From Microbulbifer halophilus (GTDB taxonomy: Bacteria; Pseudomonadota; Gammaproteobacteria; Pseudomonadales; Cellvibrionaceae), in the NCBI RefSeq assembly GCF_026183675.1, contig NZ_JAPIVK010000002.1, positions 1-43,763 on the forward strand: DNA of 43,763 nt, in the 5' to 3' direction. Both the position numbers and the translations under genes were made by a program. Numbering within the stretch: position 1 is the first letter of the stretch; each line of letters starts with the position of its first letter. Shown piece after piece: positions 7,650 to 16,102 of this stretch. Below the pieces are notes generated by a model. That model was not told where the DNA came from. It was given only the letters and a program-made list of their open reading frames with translations, and searched no databases.

Positions 7650-9088
7650 GACGGCCCGTTTGAGTCTCGCGGTTCCTCCTCGAAGCTATCGTCGGCCGCG
7701 GGCACGAGCTCCTCTTCGGACATCGGCGCCCGGCTCAGCACGGTGAAGCCGGCGATGCCCGCAATGATCGATGCCAGCAGCACCCCCGCCTTGGCCTGCA
7801 CCAGCAGCTCCGGCCGGCCGGCAAACGCCAGCTCCGAAATGAAGATCGACATGGTGAAACCGATCCCGCCGAGCAGCGCCACACCAATGATGTGGTGAAA
7901 ACTGGCCCCCCGCGGCAGGTTGCCGAATCCCAGCTTCCAGCCGAGCCAGGTCGCCCCGACAATCCCCACCAGCTTGCCGCACACCAGCCCGCCGATTACC
8001 CCCATGGTGACCGAATTGAACACCGCATCGCGGCTGGTGAAGCTGTCGATCGGGATGCCGGCGTTCGCCAGCGCAAAAATCGGGATCACCAGAAACGCCA
8101 CCGGTGTATGCAGGCGGGTCTCCATCCGTTGCAACGGCGACTGCGCCAGGTTTATGCCGTTATCCAGCGCCATGACCCGGGCGCGCAGAGCGTCGTTGGC
8201 AATGATCTTGTCGCCGGGCCGGAAGCAGCGGTCGAAGCTGCGGATGATGTCCTTGACGAAGGTGCTGAAAGCCACCGGATCGTACTTGGGCCGCGCCGGC
8301 ATCGCCATGGCGGTGATCACCCCGGCCAGGGTCGCGTGCACGCCGGTGACATAGAGCCCGTACCAGAGCAGCACGCCCACAAAGATAAAGGCCGGGGAGC
8401 GGCGTACCCCCGCGGCTTTCAACAGCCACATGATGACCACAAGCGCCCCCGAAGCCATCAGCGCGATCATATTCACACTTTCGGTGTACCAGATGGCAAT
8501 CACCAGGATCGCCCCCAGGTCGTCGACAATCGCCAGTGCCACCAGGAAAGTAACCACTGCCCGCGGCACGCGGTTTCCCAGCAGCGCGATACAGCCCACG
8601 GCAAAGGCGATATCCGTGGCCATCGGAATACCCCAGCCGCGCTCGCCGTCACCGCCGGCATTGAAAGCGACGTAGATCAGCGCCGGCACCACCATACCGC
8701 CAACCGCCGCCATCACCGGCAGCATCGCCTGCTTCAGGTCGGAAAGTTCCCCCACCAGGAACTCGCGCTTGAGCTCCAGGCCGACAAGGAAAAAGAAGAC
8801 GGTCATCAGGCCGTCGTTGATCCAGTGGTGCAGGCTGAGGGAAAACTCCCAGTCACCGGCATTGAGGCTGATTGGCATATGCAGCAGGTGCTTGTAGCCC
8901 TCCTGCAGGGGGGAATTCGCGATAATCAGCGCCGCCACCGCACACAGCATCAGCAGAATGCCACTGCTGCTCTGGCGGTGGATAAACTCCTCGAACGGAG
9001 TGACCAACCGGCCAAAAGCGCTCTCCAGTGGCGCTTCGAATACCTTGCCCTTGCGAATCCTGAATTTGTCCAGACCGCTCTTCGCCAT
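7643..9088 (-). CDS. nhaA: Na+/H+ antiporter NhaA
   Basis: A 481-residue integral inner-membrane protein of the NhaA family, which exchanges one Na+ for two H+ to keep cytoplasmic sodium low and pH stable. The ion-site aspartates are present: D189-D190 in LAIVDDLGAI (E. coli D163/D164) and D159 in MATDIAFAVG (E. coli D133). It is about 90 residues longer than the E. coli protein because of an N-terminal extension, a cytoplasmic insert (about residues 285-345, from PARPKYDP to RLHTP) and an acidic tail. Longer NhaA forms are common in marine bacteria. No partner gene adjoins it. Confidence 0.95.
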   Translation of the reverse strand: MAKSGLDKFRIRKGKVFEAPLESAFGRLVTPFEEFIHRQSSSGILLMLCAVAALIIANSPLQEGYKHLLHMPISLNAGDWEFSLSLHHWINDGLMTVFFFLVGLELKREFLVGELSDLKQAMLPVMAAVGGMVVPALIYVAFNAGGDGERGWGIPMATDIAFAVGCIALLGNRVPRAVVTFLVALAIVDDLGAILVIAIWYTESVNMIALMASGALVVIMWLLKAAGVRRSPAFIFVGVLLWYGLYVTGVHATLAGVITAMAMPARPKYDPVAFSTFVKDIIRSFDRCFRPGDKIIANDALRARVMALDNGINLAQSPLQRMETRLHTPVAFLVIPIFALANAGIPIDSFTSRDAVFNSVTMGVIGGLVCGKLVGIVGATWLGWKLGFGNLPRGASFHHIIGVALLGGIGFTMSIFISELAFAGRPELLVQAKAGVLLASIIAGIAGFTVLSRAPMSEEELVPAADDSFEEEPRDSNGPSP

Positions 9089-9182
9089 ACCGCCTCTAAA
9101 CCAGCGAACTTCTCCTGAAAGGATAGAGGTTCTGCCAGCCAGGCGTTAGCATGTCGCCGGTTTCCCTAACGAACGCCCCCGT

Positions 9183-9938
9183 ATGACACGCCTGGATCGA
9201 CTGTTGGTAGAGCGCAATCTCGCCAATTCCCGCACTCACGCCAAAAAACTGGTGGACGCGGGCCGTGTACGGCTGGGTTCCGGCGGTGACTGGGAGGTCG
9301 CCAGGAAGGCGGGCCAGTCGGTGGGCGAAGACCGGGAGTTACGCGTGACGCCCCTGCCGGAAGATTGCTATGTGTCCCGCGCGGGGCTGAAGCTGGCGGC
9401 AATCCTCGACCACACGGGCCTGGACCCGAGCGGCTGGCGCGCACTGGATGTGGGTTGCTCCACCGGCGGTTTCAGCGACTGCCTGTTACAGCGCGGCGCA
9501 GCGCTGGTGGTGGGTGTGGATGTGGGGCGCGACCAACTGGCCCCGAAATTGCGCGACCATCCCCGCATGCAACTGTTCGAGGGCATCAACGCCCGCCACC
9601 TGCGGGCGGCGCAACTTTCACCCTACGGAGATACCGGCTTCGACGCCGTGGTGATGGATGTCTCTTTCATTTCCCAGACACTGATTCTGCCGCAGCTGCC
9701 CCCCTTGCTGAAACGCGGCGGCCGGTTACTGAGCCTGGTCAAGCCGCAATTCGAAGTGGGGCCCGAGCATATCGGTAAGGGCGGCCTGGTGCGCGATGAA
9801 GCCCTCCACGCACAAGTGCGCGAAAAAATCACCGGCCTCTGCCGCGATCTGGGGCTGGCAGTGCGGGGCTATATCGACAGCCCGATCCGAGGCGGCGACG
9901 GCAACCGCGAGTTTCTGCTCTGGGCCGTGCGCGTGTAG
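9183..9938 (+). CDS. tlyA: TlyA-family rRNA 2'-O-methyltransferase
   Basis: A 251-residue TlyA-family protein. An S4 RNA-binding domain occupies about residues 1-60 (MTRLDRLLVERNLANSRTHAKKLVDAGRV), then a FtsJ-like Rossmann methyltransferase domain with the SAM motif LDVGCSTGGFSDCLL and the conserved VKPQFEVG. Mycobacterial TlyA methylates cytidines of 16S and 23S rRNA; the targets of gammaproteobacterial members are inferred by family only. Old annotations call it haemolysin A, which is misleading. Single gene. Confidence 0.9.
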   Translation: MTRLDRLLVERNLANSRTHAKKLVDAGRVRLGSGGDWEVARKAGQSVGEDRELRVTPLPEDCYVSRAGLKLAAILDHTGLDPSGWRALDVGCSTGGFSDCLLQRGAALVVGVDVGRDQLAPKLRDHPRMQLFEGINARHLRAAQLSPYGDTGFDAVVMDVSFISQTLILPQLPPLLKRGGRLLSLVKPQFEVGPEHIGKGGLVRDEALHAQVREKITGLCRDLGLAVRGYIDSPIRGGDGNREFLLWAVRV

Positions 9939-10091
9939 GAGATGTCCATCCCGGAGCAGACTCCGCAATCCAATACGCTCGCCCAGCTACAACGGCCCAC
10001 TAGGGCAGACTGGTATTCGCACTGTTTCAGCAGCAGCCGGCACGACGGTCGAATTTTTTCAGTTTAAACTGGCTCTCGGACGGAAACAGTT

Positions 10092-10322
10092 TCAGACCAG
10101 CAGCTTCTCCAGCTTGGCCTTGAAACCCTGGTCGGGTACTTCGGTAGGAGAGCGGGTGCGGGCGGGCCGCTGTACCAGTTCAGCCTGGCAGCTGGGGCAA
10201 CGGTGCTCCAGCTGTTCCGCACACTGGGGACAGAAAGTATTTTCAAAAGAGCAGATGAAGGCCCGATCGGTCAGCCCCAGCGAGGCACTGCAGCGCTCGC
10301 ACGTAGACTTCATTCGCAACAT
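10092..10322 (-). CDS. DUF1272 zinc-binding small protein
   Basis: A 76-residue DUF1272-like protein with four cysteine pairs typical of a small zinc-binding fold: CERC near the start, ICSF, FCPQC and RCPSC. Function unknown. ATG at 10322 (MLRMKSTCERC) matches the family start better than the longer frame from 10406, although no clear ribosome-binding site is visible. A basic tail follows the last cysteines. It lies on the same strand just beyond phhB and may be read through from it. Confidence 0.75.
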   Translation of the reverse strand: MLRMKSTCERCSASLGLTDRAFICSFENTFCPQCAEQLEHRCPSCQAELVQRPARTRSPTEVPDQGFKAKLEKLLV

Positions 10323-10425
10323 GGCAGCCCCGTCATTATCCGGATTCCAGACGCACTGTGCGCCGTGTACGGCGGCCCCGGTTTCCGGGACCGCCACTCG
10401 GGTCAAAGGCGGCTGCCTGGTCGGC

Positions 10426-10770
10426 TTATTCCGCCTCTACCCGTTGGTCGGTGCGCGCGGCCATGATGAAGTCGTTCTTGTGCAACCCACCGGCCTCGTG
10501 GCTCCACCAGGTTACGGTCACCTTGCCCCACTCGGTCAACAGCGCCGGATGGTGGCCGACTTCCTCCGCAATCGCACCCACGCGATTCGTGAACGCCAGC
10601 GCCTGCTTGAAATTGCGAAACTTGAATACGCGTTCAAGTTGCATGACACCGTCGCGGGTAACCGGCGTCCAGTCGGGAATTTCCCGCAGCAGTTCAGTCA
10701 GTTCTTCATCGCTGACCAGCGGCGCATCGGCGCGGCATGCTTCACACGCTTGTTGGGCAAGTTCAGTCAT
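10426..10770 (-). CDS. phhB: pterin-4a-carbinolamine dehydratase
   Basis: A 114-residue PhhB/PCD protein, which dehydrates 4a-hydroxytetrahydropterin and so recycles the cofactor of phenylalanine hydroxylase. The active-site histidines lie in [10 protein letters not shown], and the conserved [16 protein letters not shown] segment is complete. ATG at 10770 has GAGGA upstream. In Pseudomonas, as I recall, phhB sits with phhA and an aromatic aminotransferase; no phhA is visible here, so it either serves a distant hydroxylase or another pterin reaction. Confidence 0.95.
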   Translation of the reverse strand: MTELAQQACEACRADAPLVSDEELTELLREIPDWTPVTRDGVMQLERVFKFRNFKQALAFTNRVGAIAEEVGHHPALLTEWGKVTVTWWSHEAGGLHKNDFIMAARTDQRVEAE

Positions 10771-10820
10771 GAAAAGGTCCTCAAAAAATTTAAATTATTA
10801 TCGAATTTGAGCGGGACCTC

Positions 10821-10849
10821 ACTCTAACCGCGGCCTATGCACGAAACAA
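10821..10849 (-). promoter_or_regulatory. possible promoter of phhB
   Basis: Read on the minus strand, TTGTTT and TAGAGT are separated by 17 bases and lie about 50 bases before the phhB ATG. The -35 and -10 matches to the sigma-70 consensus are only moderate. Confidence 0.35.
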
Positions 10850-11053
10850 GCACGCCGCAAAGAAACGCATTTTATGTGGTTTCCGGTCCCCGTTATGGGA
10901 CAGAGTGCTAAAAATGGACAGACCGTGCGCCAGGGGGGACACAAACACCGGAAAGGGCAAAAACTTCAGGCAAGAAAATTCCCCGCGCCCAATCAGGTGT
11001 ATTCCCGGCAACGCCGCCGTGATCGGCGGCCTATAAAAAAACCGGCCAGTAAC

Positions 11054-11078
11054 AAAAAAGGAGTCCAGAGGACTCCTT
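11054..11078 (-). terminator. intrinsic terminator of the thiolase gene
   Basis: A perfect nine-base-pair stem (AAGGAGTCC with GGACTCCTT, loop of three) is followed on the minus strand by a run of T. It lies about 50 bases past the thiolase stop codon. Confidence 0.8.
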
Positions 11079-11125
11079 CTTCATTTGGCCGTGGAAGAGG
11101 CATAAGCCCCGTTTCAAAGCGCCGG

Positions 11126-12316
11126 TCAGACGCGCTCAATCGCCACGGCTGTCGCCTCGCCGCCACCGATGCAGAGGCTGGCAACCCCTTTTTTCAGGTC
11201 GCGCTTTTCCAGTGCCGCCAGCAGCGTCACCAGAATGCGCGCGCCGCTGGCGCCCAGCGGGTGACCCAGCGCACAGGCGCCGCCGTTGACGTTCACCTTG
11301 TCGTGGGGCAGATCCAGCTCGCGCATCGCGGACAGGGTGACCACGGCGAAGGCCTCGTTGATCTCGTACAGATCCACTTCATCGGCGGACCAGCCGGTTT
11401 TTTCCAGCAGTTTCTGCATCGCCCCCACCGGCGCGGTGGTAAACCACTCCGGCTCCTGGGCAAACTGGGTCTGGCCGCGCAGTACCGCCAGCACCTTCAG
11501 GCCGCGAGCCTTCGCTTCGCTCTCGCGCATCAGCACCACCGCGGCGGCACCGTCGGATATGGAGCTGGCGTTGGCCGCGGTGACCGTGCCATCTTTGCGG
11601 AAAGCCGGTTTGAGCTGCGGGATCTTGTCCGGGCGCGCGCTGCCCGGTCCCTCGTCAATACTGATTTCCACATCGCCCCGGCGGCTGGACACGGTCACCG
11701 GCGCAACTTCACGCTCGAAGTCACCGCTCTCGATCGCCCTGTTGGCGCGGGCCAGGGATTCGATCGCAAAGTTGTCCTGCTGCTCACGGGTAAAGCTGTA
11801 CTTGTCTGCGGTGCATTCGGCAAAGGCGCCCATCAGTTTGCCGTCGTAGGCATTTTCCAGGCCGTCCAGAAACATATGGTCGAGCACCTCGCCGTGTCCC
11901 AGGCGCATGCCGCCGCGGGCCTTGGGCAGCAGATAGGGGGCATTGCTCATGCTCTCCATGCCGCCGGCGACCACCACTTTGGCATCTCCCGACAGCAGCG
12001 CATCGCGGCCCATCATCACGGTCTTCATGCCGGAGCCGCACACCTTGTTGACGGTGCTGGTGGGCGTACCGGCGGGGATATCGGCGCCCAGGGCCGCCTG
12101 GCGCGCCGGGGCCTGGCCGACACCGGCCGGCAGGACGCAGCCCATCAACACTTCGCTGACATCGGCGGGGGCCACGCCCGCATCGCCGAGTGCCGCGCCA
12201 ATCGCCGCGGCGCCCAGCTCCGGGGCGCTGACGGCGGAAAGCCCCCCCTGCATGGCGCCCATGGGCGTGCGCGCCATACCGACTATCACCACCGGATCTG
12301 AAGTTACATCGCTCAT
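11126..12316 (-). CDS. acetyl-CoA C-acetyltransferase (thiolase)
   Basis: A 396-residue thiolase that condenses two acetyl-CoA molecules or cleaves acetoacetyl-CoA or 3-ketoacyl-CoA. The catalytic residues are all visible: nucleophile C93 in NKVCGSGMK, H352 in GHPLGASG and C382 in SLCIGGGEA. Length and motifs fit the biosynthetic acetoacetyl-CoA thiolase group (AtoB/PhaA-like). ATG at 12316 has GGGAG upstream; an in-frame ATG five codons earlier is less well placed. It stands alone, with its own terminator, so the pathway (ketone body, butanoate or PHB metabolism) cannot be told from neighbours. Confidence 0.93.
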   Translation of the reverse strand: MSDVTSDPVVIVGMARTPMGAMQGGLSAVSAPELGAAAIGAALGDAGVAPADVSEVLMGCVLPAGVGQAPARQAALGADIPAGTPTSTVNKVCGSGMKTVMMGRDALLSGDAKVVVAGGMESMSNAPYLLPKARGGMRLGHGEVLDHMFLDGLENAYDGKLMGAFAECTADKYSFTREQQDNFAIESLARANRAIESGDFEREVAPVTVSSRRGDVEISIDEGPGSARPDKIPQLKPAFRKDGTVTAANASSISDGAAAVVLMRESEAKARGLKVLAVLRGQTQFAQEPEWFTTAPVGAMQKLLEKTGWSADEVDLYEINEAFAVVTLSAMRELDLPHDKVNVNGGACALGHPLGASGARILVTLLAALEKRDLKKGVASLCIGGGEATAVAIERV

Positions 12317-12562
12317 ACTGGCTGCTCCCAAATCTGTGCCGCGGCCTCATATCCCGGACAACGGCGAAATATTTATTGCGCCGGCATTATAACCGAAGCG
12401 ATCCCTTCCGCGGCCATCCGCCTTTGGTAGGTCCACCGTGATAACTCAGGTTCCGGAGTCGAAGGTGCTTGTCGATGGCACCCCGTTGCGGTTCCGGCAC
12501 TGAATCCCGCAACCCGAGGTGATAAGATCGACGCCAACAATCACAATACGGGCGAATACAAT

Positions 12563-13159
12563 ATGGAGATTTCAACCATCGTCTGGCTGATCGCCATCGC
12601 CGCACTGCTGTTCTACGTAGTGGGCATTTACAACAAACTGGTTTCCCTGAAAAATCGATATGAAAACGCCTTTGCACAGATCGAAGTGCAACTGAAACGC
12701 CGCTACGACCTGATCCCCAACCTGGTGGACACCGCCAAAGGCTACCTGAAGCACGAACGCGAGACACTGGAAGCGGTGACCAACGCCCGCAACACCGCCC
12801 TCACCGGCCTCAAACACGCCGCCGACAACCCGGGCAACCCGAACGCCATCGCCGATCTGGGGCACGCCGAGGGCGCACTGGCCAGTGCGCTGGGGCGCCT
12901 GAATGTGGTGATGGAGGCCTATCCGGACCTCAAGGCCAACCAGAACATGATGCAGCTCACCGAGGAGCTGACCAGCACCGAGAACAAGGTCGCTTTCGCC
13001 CGCCAGGCGTTCAACGACTCGGTGATGGCATACAACATCTACAAGCAGAGCTTCCCGCCGGTGTTCTTCGCCGGCTTCTTCGGCCACCGAGCCGATGGGC
13101 GACTGCTGGAGTTCGCCGACTCCGAGGCCATGCAGGCCGCACCGCGGGTCGAATTCTGA
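12563..13159 (+). CDS. lemA: LemA family protein
   Basis: A 198-residue LemA protein: one N-terminal transmembrane helix (about residues 5-22) followed by a long helical domain with the family signature ending in [16 protein letters not shown] and the later motif [18 protein letters not shown]. LemA proteins are membrane-anchored with unclear function. They are repeatedly found next to M48 peptidases or TPM-domain proteins, as here, where an M48 peptidase gene follows 182 bases downstream on the same strand. Confidence 0.92.
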   Translation: MEISTIVWLIAIAALLFYVVGIYNKLVSLKNRYENAFAQIEVQLKRRYDLIPNLVDTAKGYLKHERETLEAVTNARNTALTGLKHAADNPGNPNAIADLGHAEGALASALGRLNVVMEAYPDLKANQNMMQLTEELTSTENKVAFARQAFNDSVMAYNIYKQSFPPVFFAGFFGHRADGRLLEFADSEAMQAAPRVEF

Positions 13160-13200
13160 GCGGGAATCCTGCACGGGATCGGGCGGGATTGTTCCCCCAC

Positions 13201-13312
13201 CTGCCCCCGAAACTTGAGTTCAAGGCTTCTTACAGCTGAGATTTCGGGGTTCGGCGTAGCTGGCAATGGCGCACCCCGCTCCGGCTCCCCGAAACTGCCC
13301 CCGAAACTTGAG
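13201..13312. repeat. 18-bp direct repeat between lemA and the M48 gene
   Basis: The sequence CTGCCCCCGAAACTTGAG occurs at 13201-13218 and again at 13295-13312, with a partial CCCCGAAACT just before the second copy. Similar CTGCCCCCAAACTCCAG words recur near 39160. The 77 bases between the copies contain no gene. Confidence 0.7.
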
Positions 13313-13341
13313 AAACCAAGGACACACTCCGGGAATACCAA

Positions 13342-15330
13342 ATGAACTTCTTCGAATACCAGGATCGGGCGCGCCGCAACAGCGGCCTGCTGGTGGGACT
13401 GTTCGCGCTGGCGGTGGTACTGCTGATCGGCATCACCACCCTGCTCTCCGCCGCGATGGTGGCCTGGTCCCGCGGCCAGGCGTTTTCCCCGACCAATATC
13501 GACGGGCTCCTGGGCTGGGATACCGTGGCCGCGATCGCGCTGGCCATCGCCGCAGTCATCGCCCTGGGCAGCCTCTACAAATTGCGCCAGATGGCCGCCG
13601 GCGGTCGCGCGGTGGCGGAATCCCTGGGCGGGCGCAAGATCAATGTCGCGCAGCACTCCGCCGCGGAAAAGCGCGCCCTCAATGTGGTGGAGGAAATGGC
13701 CATCGCCTCCGGCACGCCGGTGCCGGATGTGTACCTGCTCGAAGACGACGCCATCAACGCCTTCGCCGCCGGCTACCGGCCCACCGACGCGGTGATCGGC
13801 CTGACCCGCGGCTGTATCGAGACATTGAACCGCGAAGAGCTGCAGGGCGTGGTCGCACACGAATTCAGCCATATTTTCAACGGCGACATGCGCCTCAACA
13901 TCCGCATTGTCGGCCTGCTGAACGGCATCCTGATCATCGGCCTGCTGGGCCACTGGCTGCTGCGCGGCAGCTACTTCGGATCCCGCGGCAACCGCAGCCG
14001 CATGGCATTCCTCGGTATTGGCGCAGGCCTGATCGCAATCGGCTATACCGGCACATTTTTCGGCAACCTGATCAAGTCCGCGGTGAGCCGCCAGCGGGAG
14101 TATCTCGCCGACGCCTCGGCCGTGCAGTTCACCCGCACCAACACCGGTATCGCCGGCGCACTGAAGAAAATCGGCGGCTACAGCGGCGGTTCGCAGCTCG
14201 CCTCCAACCGCGCGGCGGAATTCAGCCATATGTATTTCGCCAGCGGCCTGAAAAGATCCTTCGCCAACATCTTTTCCACCCATCCGCCGCTGGAGGACCG
14301 TATCGGGCGGCTGGACCCGCACTGGAACGGGCAATTTTCCCGGGTCGACCAGGGCGCCGGCATCGCCGCGAGCCCGGAACAGGATGCGCAGGTGGCGGGG
14401 ATGGCCCCGACCGCGGGCGGTCCCGCAAGCTACGAAACCATCGCCGACGCGGTGGACAATCGTATCGGCCACCCCGACGAACGACAGGCGGACTACGGCC
14501 GGCAACTGCTGGCGGCCGTCCCCCCGGCACTGCAACAGGCGGCCCACGACCCCTTCGCCGCGCGGGCGCTGGTCTACCGCCTGCTGTTTTGCGAGGACCC
14601 GGACCAGCGGCAACAGCAGCGACAACTACTGCAGCGGAACGCGCACCCCGCGGTTTTCCGCGAGATGCAACGGCTGGAGCCGCAACTGGCCTCCCTGCCC
14701 GCCAATGCGCGCCTGCCGCTGATCGACCTCTGCGTACCGGCGCTCAAATCGCTGGTGCCGCAGCAGTACCAGGTATTCAAACGCAACCTGATCAAACTGT
14801 TGCGCAGCGACAATCGCGTGGAGCTGTGGGAATGGGCCCTCTACCGGGTGCTGATGCACGCCCTCGAGGGTAGGCCGGACCGGCAGCGCCTGTCGGACAA
14901 GCGCGGCGCCCAGCGGGACGCCAACGCCTTCCTGCTGGCCGCCATAGCGCACACCGGCCACCACCAGTACCTGGATGCCAAACGCGCCTACGAGGTGGGC
15001 CTGAAGTCCCTTCGGCAGGCGTTCCCGAGACAACAACAGGCCGCCACCCCGCTGCCCGCGGCTTCGGACATCACCCTGCAGCGGCTCGACAAGGCCCTGG
15101 CGATAGCGGAAAGTGCCACGCCGCTGAGCAAGCCGGCACTGCTGAAAGCCATGGCGGCCACCATGGCTCACGACGGGAAAATCGAGGCGAGGGAGATCGA
15201 GCTGTTGCGCGCCATCGCCGACAGCCTGGACTGCCCGATGCCGCCGGTTCCCGGTAATGATCGAAGATCAGAGATCGAAAGCCAGTGGACGGACCAGCCA
15301 CATGGCCAGAGCGCACACTCCAGCCTTTGA
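13342..15330 (+). CDS. M48 family metallopeptidase with C-terminal extension
   Basis: A 662-residue membrane-bound zinc peptidase related to HtpX. Two N-terminal transmembrane helices (about 15-42 and 60-78) precede the M48 catalytic domain: HEFSH at residues 173-177 supplies two zinc histidines and the catalytic glutamate, and E253 in QREYLAD is the third ligand. Two more hydrophobic segments (about 190-245) lie between them. The C-terminal ~320 residues are not part of ordinary HtpX; the end (about 595-640, ALLKAMAATMAHDGKIEAREIELLRAIAD) looks like a TerB-type helical segment. Pairing with lemA is a recurrent arrangement. Substrate unknown; membrane protein quality control is a reasonable guess. 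Confidence 0.9.
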   Translation: MNFFEYQDRARRNSGLLVGLFALAVVLLIGITTLLSAAMVAWSRGQAFSPTNIDGLLGWDTVAAIALAIAAVIALGSLYKLRQMAAGGRAVAESLGGRKINVAQHSAAEKRALNVVEEMAIASGTPVPDVYLLEDDAINAFAAGYRPTDAVIGLTRGCIETLNREELQGVVAHEFSHIFNGDMRLNIRIVGLLNGILIIGLLGHWLLRGSYFGSRGNRSRMAFLGIGAGLIAIGYTGTFFGNLIKSAVSRQREYLADASAVQFTRTNTGIAGALKKIGGYSGGSQLASNRAAEFSHMYFASGLKRSFANIFSTHPPLEDRIGRLDPHWNGQFSRVDQGAGIAASPEQDAQVAGMAPTAGGPASYETIADAVDNRIGHPDERQADYGRQLLAAVPPALQQAAHDPFAARALVYRLLFCEDPDQRQQQRQLLQRNAHPAVFREMQRLEPQLASLPANARLPLIDLCVPALKSLVPQQYQVFKRNLIKLLRSDNRVELWEWALYRVLMHALEGRPDRQRLSDKRGAQRDANAFLLAAIAHTGHHQYLDAKRAYEVGLKSLRQAFPRQQQAATPLPAASDITLQRLDKALAIAESATPLSKPALLKAMAATMAHDGKIEAREIELLRAIADSLDCPMPPVPGNDRRSEIESQWTDQPHGQSAHSSL

Positions 15331-15344
15331 TACCTGTTACCCGC

Positions 15345-15959
15345 TCAATGCTGGTAGACGGGCCCGATCCCCACACTCCACAGGATCACCGAACCGATCA
15401 TCACCGTCACCATCATCACCAGTGCCACGGTGATGACGGCGCCGGCGTACAGGAAGGCCCGCTCCCTGCTCATGTTCATCAGGATCGGAATGCCCTCGTA
15501 GATCAGGTAGACGGAGTAAATGCCGGCCAGGCCGATGACCGCCACCGCCAGCCACAGGTGCGGGTAAATCAGGACGATACTGGCGAGAAAGATGGGCGTG
15601 GTAACGAATACCGCCAGCGCCGTACCCTCGTAGTGGCGCCTGGGCTCATCGTCCTCGACGCCGTAGGATCTCGCCATCCATTTGATGAACTCGCCCAGCA
15701 GGTAGACACCGGCCACTATCGCGAAATACATCACCACCGCCAGAACAGCGGCGCTGCCCGGTGTCAGCCTTGCCAGGTGTCCGCCCAGCTCGAACCCGAC
15801 CCGGGTCACGCCGATATAGCCCGCGATACAGGGAATCAGCGCCAGAATCGGCACATGGCTGAGAAACACCTGCATGGAGGAGTCCCGGTCGGCGCGGATC
15901 GCCTCCCATTCCCGGTCCGGGTGGGTAAAAATTCCGATGGTATGGCTGAGCAGGCGCAC
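15345..15959 (-). CDS. Yip1-family inner-membrane protein
   Basis: A 204-residue membrane protein with about five transmembrane segments, resembling bacterial YIP1-domain proteins. The N-terminal cytoplasmic stretch includes the typical HPDREWEAIRAD motif, which in the family reads roughly P.. .W..I. The GTG at 15959 is preceded by AAGGAG at a good distance. Function unknown. It ends 14 bases from the convergent M48 gene and is followed upstream by an inverted repeat GTATTGG/CCAATAC at 15992-16023, which may be regulatory. Confidence 0.8.
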   Translation of the reverse strand: MRLLSHTIGIFTHPDREWEAIRADRDSSMQVFLSHVPILALIPCIAGYIGVTRVGFELGGHLARLTPGSAAVLAVVMYFAIVAGVYLLGEFIKWMARSYGVEDDEPRRHYEGTALAVFVTTPIFLASIVLIYPHLWLAVAVIGLAGIYSVYLIYEGIPILMNMSRERAFLYAGAVITVALVMMVTVMIGSVILWSVGIGPVYQH

Positions 15960-16066
15960 GCGGTCTCTCCTTTTACTTGCCCTGCCTAGCAGTATTGGGG
16001 CCCCGCCGGCGATTCACCAATACCGATCGGGAATAAGGCGCCATTTTGTCGTGTCGCCGGAGCGGC

Positions 16067-16092
16067 GCACAGGGAGTCGGACTTCCCTGTGC
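16067..16092. repeat. hairpin downstream of the diguanylate cyclase gene
   Basis: GCACAGGGA pairs perfectly with TCCCTGTGC around an eight-base loop. It is 10 bases past the GGDEF gene stop on the minus strand. There is no T-tract, so it is at best a weak terminator or an mRNA-end stabiliser. Confidence 0.4.
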
Positions 16093-16102
16093 CCGGCCCG
16101 GC

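Larger units (their letters stand above)
10771..11125. other. intergenic region between phhB and the thiolase
   Basis: This 355-base spacer holds the likely phhB promoter at its left end and the thiolase terminator near 11054-11078. A GC-rich hairpin at about 11011-11031 (GCCGCC/GGCGGC) has no T-tract in the useful direction. The middle part (10860-11000) is unremarkable, and I see no gene in it. Confidence 0.5.

Noticed and set aside
11011..11031. GC-rich hairpin before the thiolase terminator
   Set aside because: The run of T lies on the wrong side for a terminator in either useful direction.
10874..12301. 475-residue frame on the plus strand across the thiolase gene
   Set aside because: It is the antisense shadow of a thiolase with all catalytic motifs, is rich in His, Gln and Arg, and has no recognisable domain.
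13039..14625. 528-residue minus-strand frame
   Set aside because: Antisense of lemA and the M48 peptidase; composition is typical of GC-rich shadow frames.
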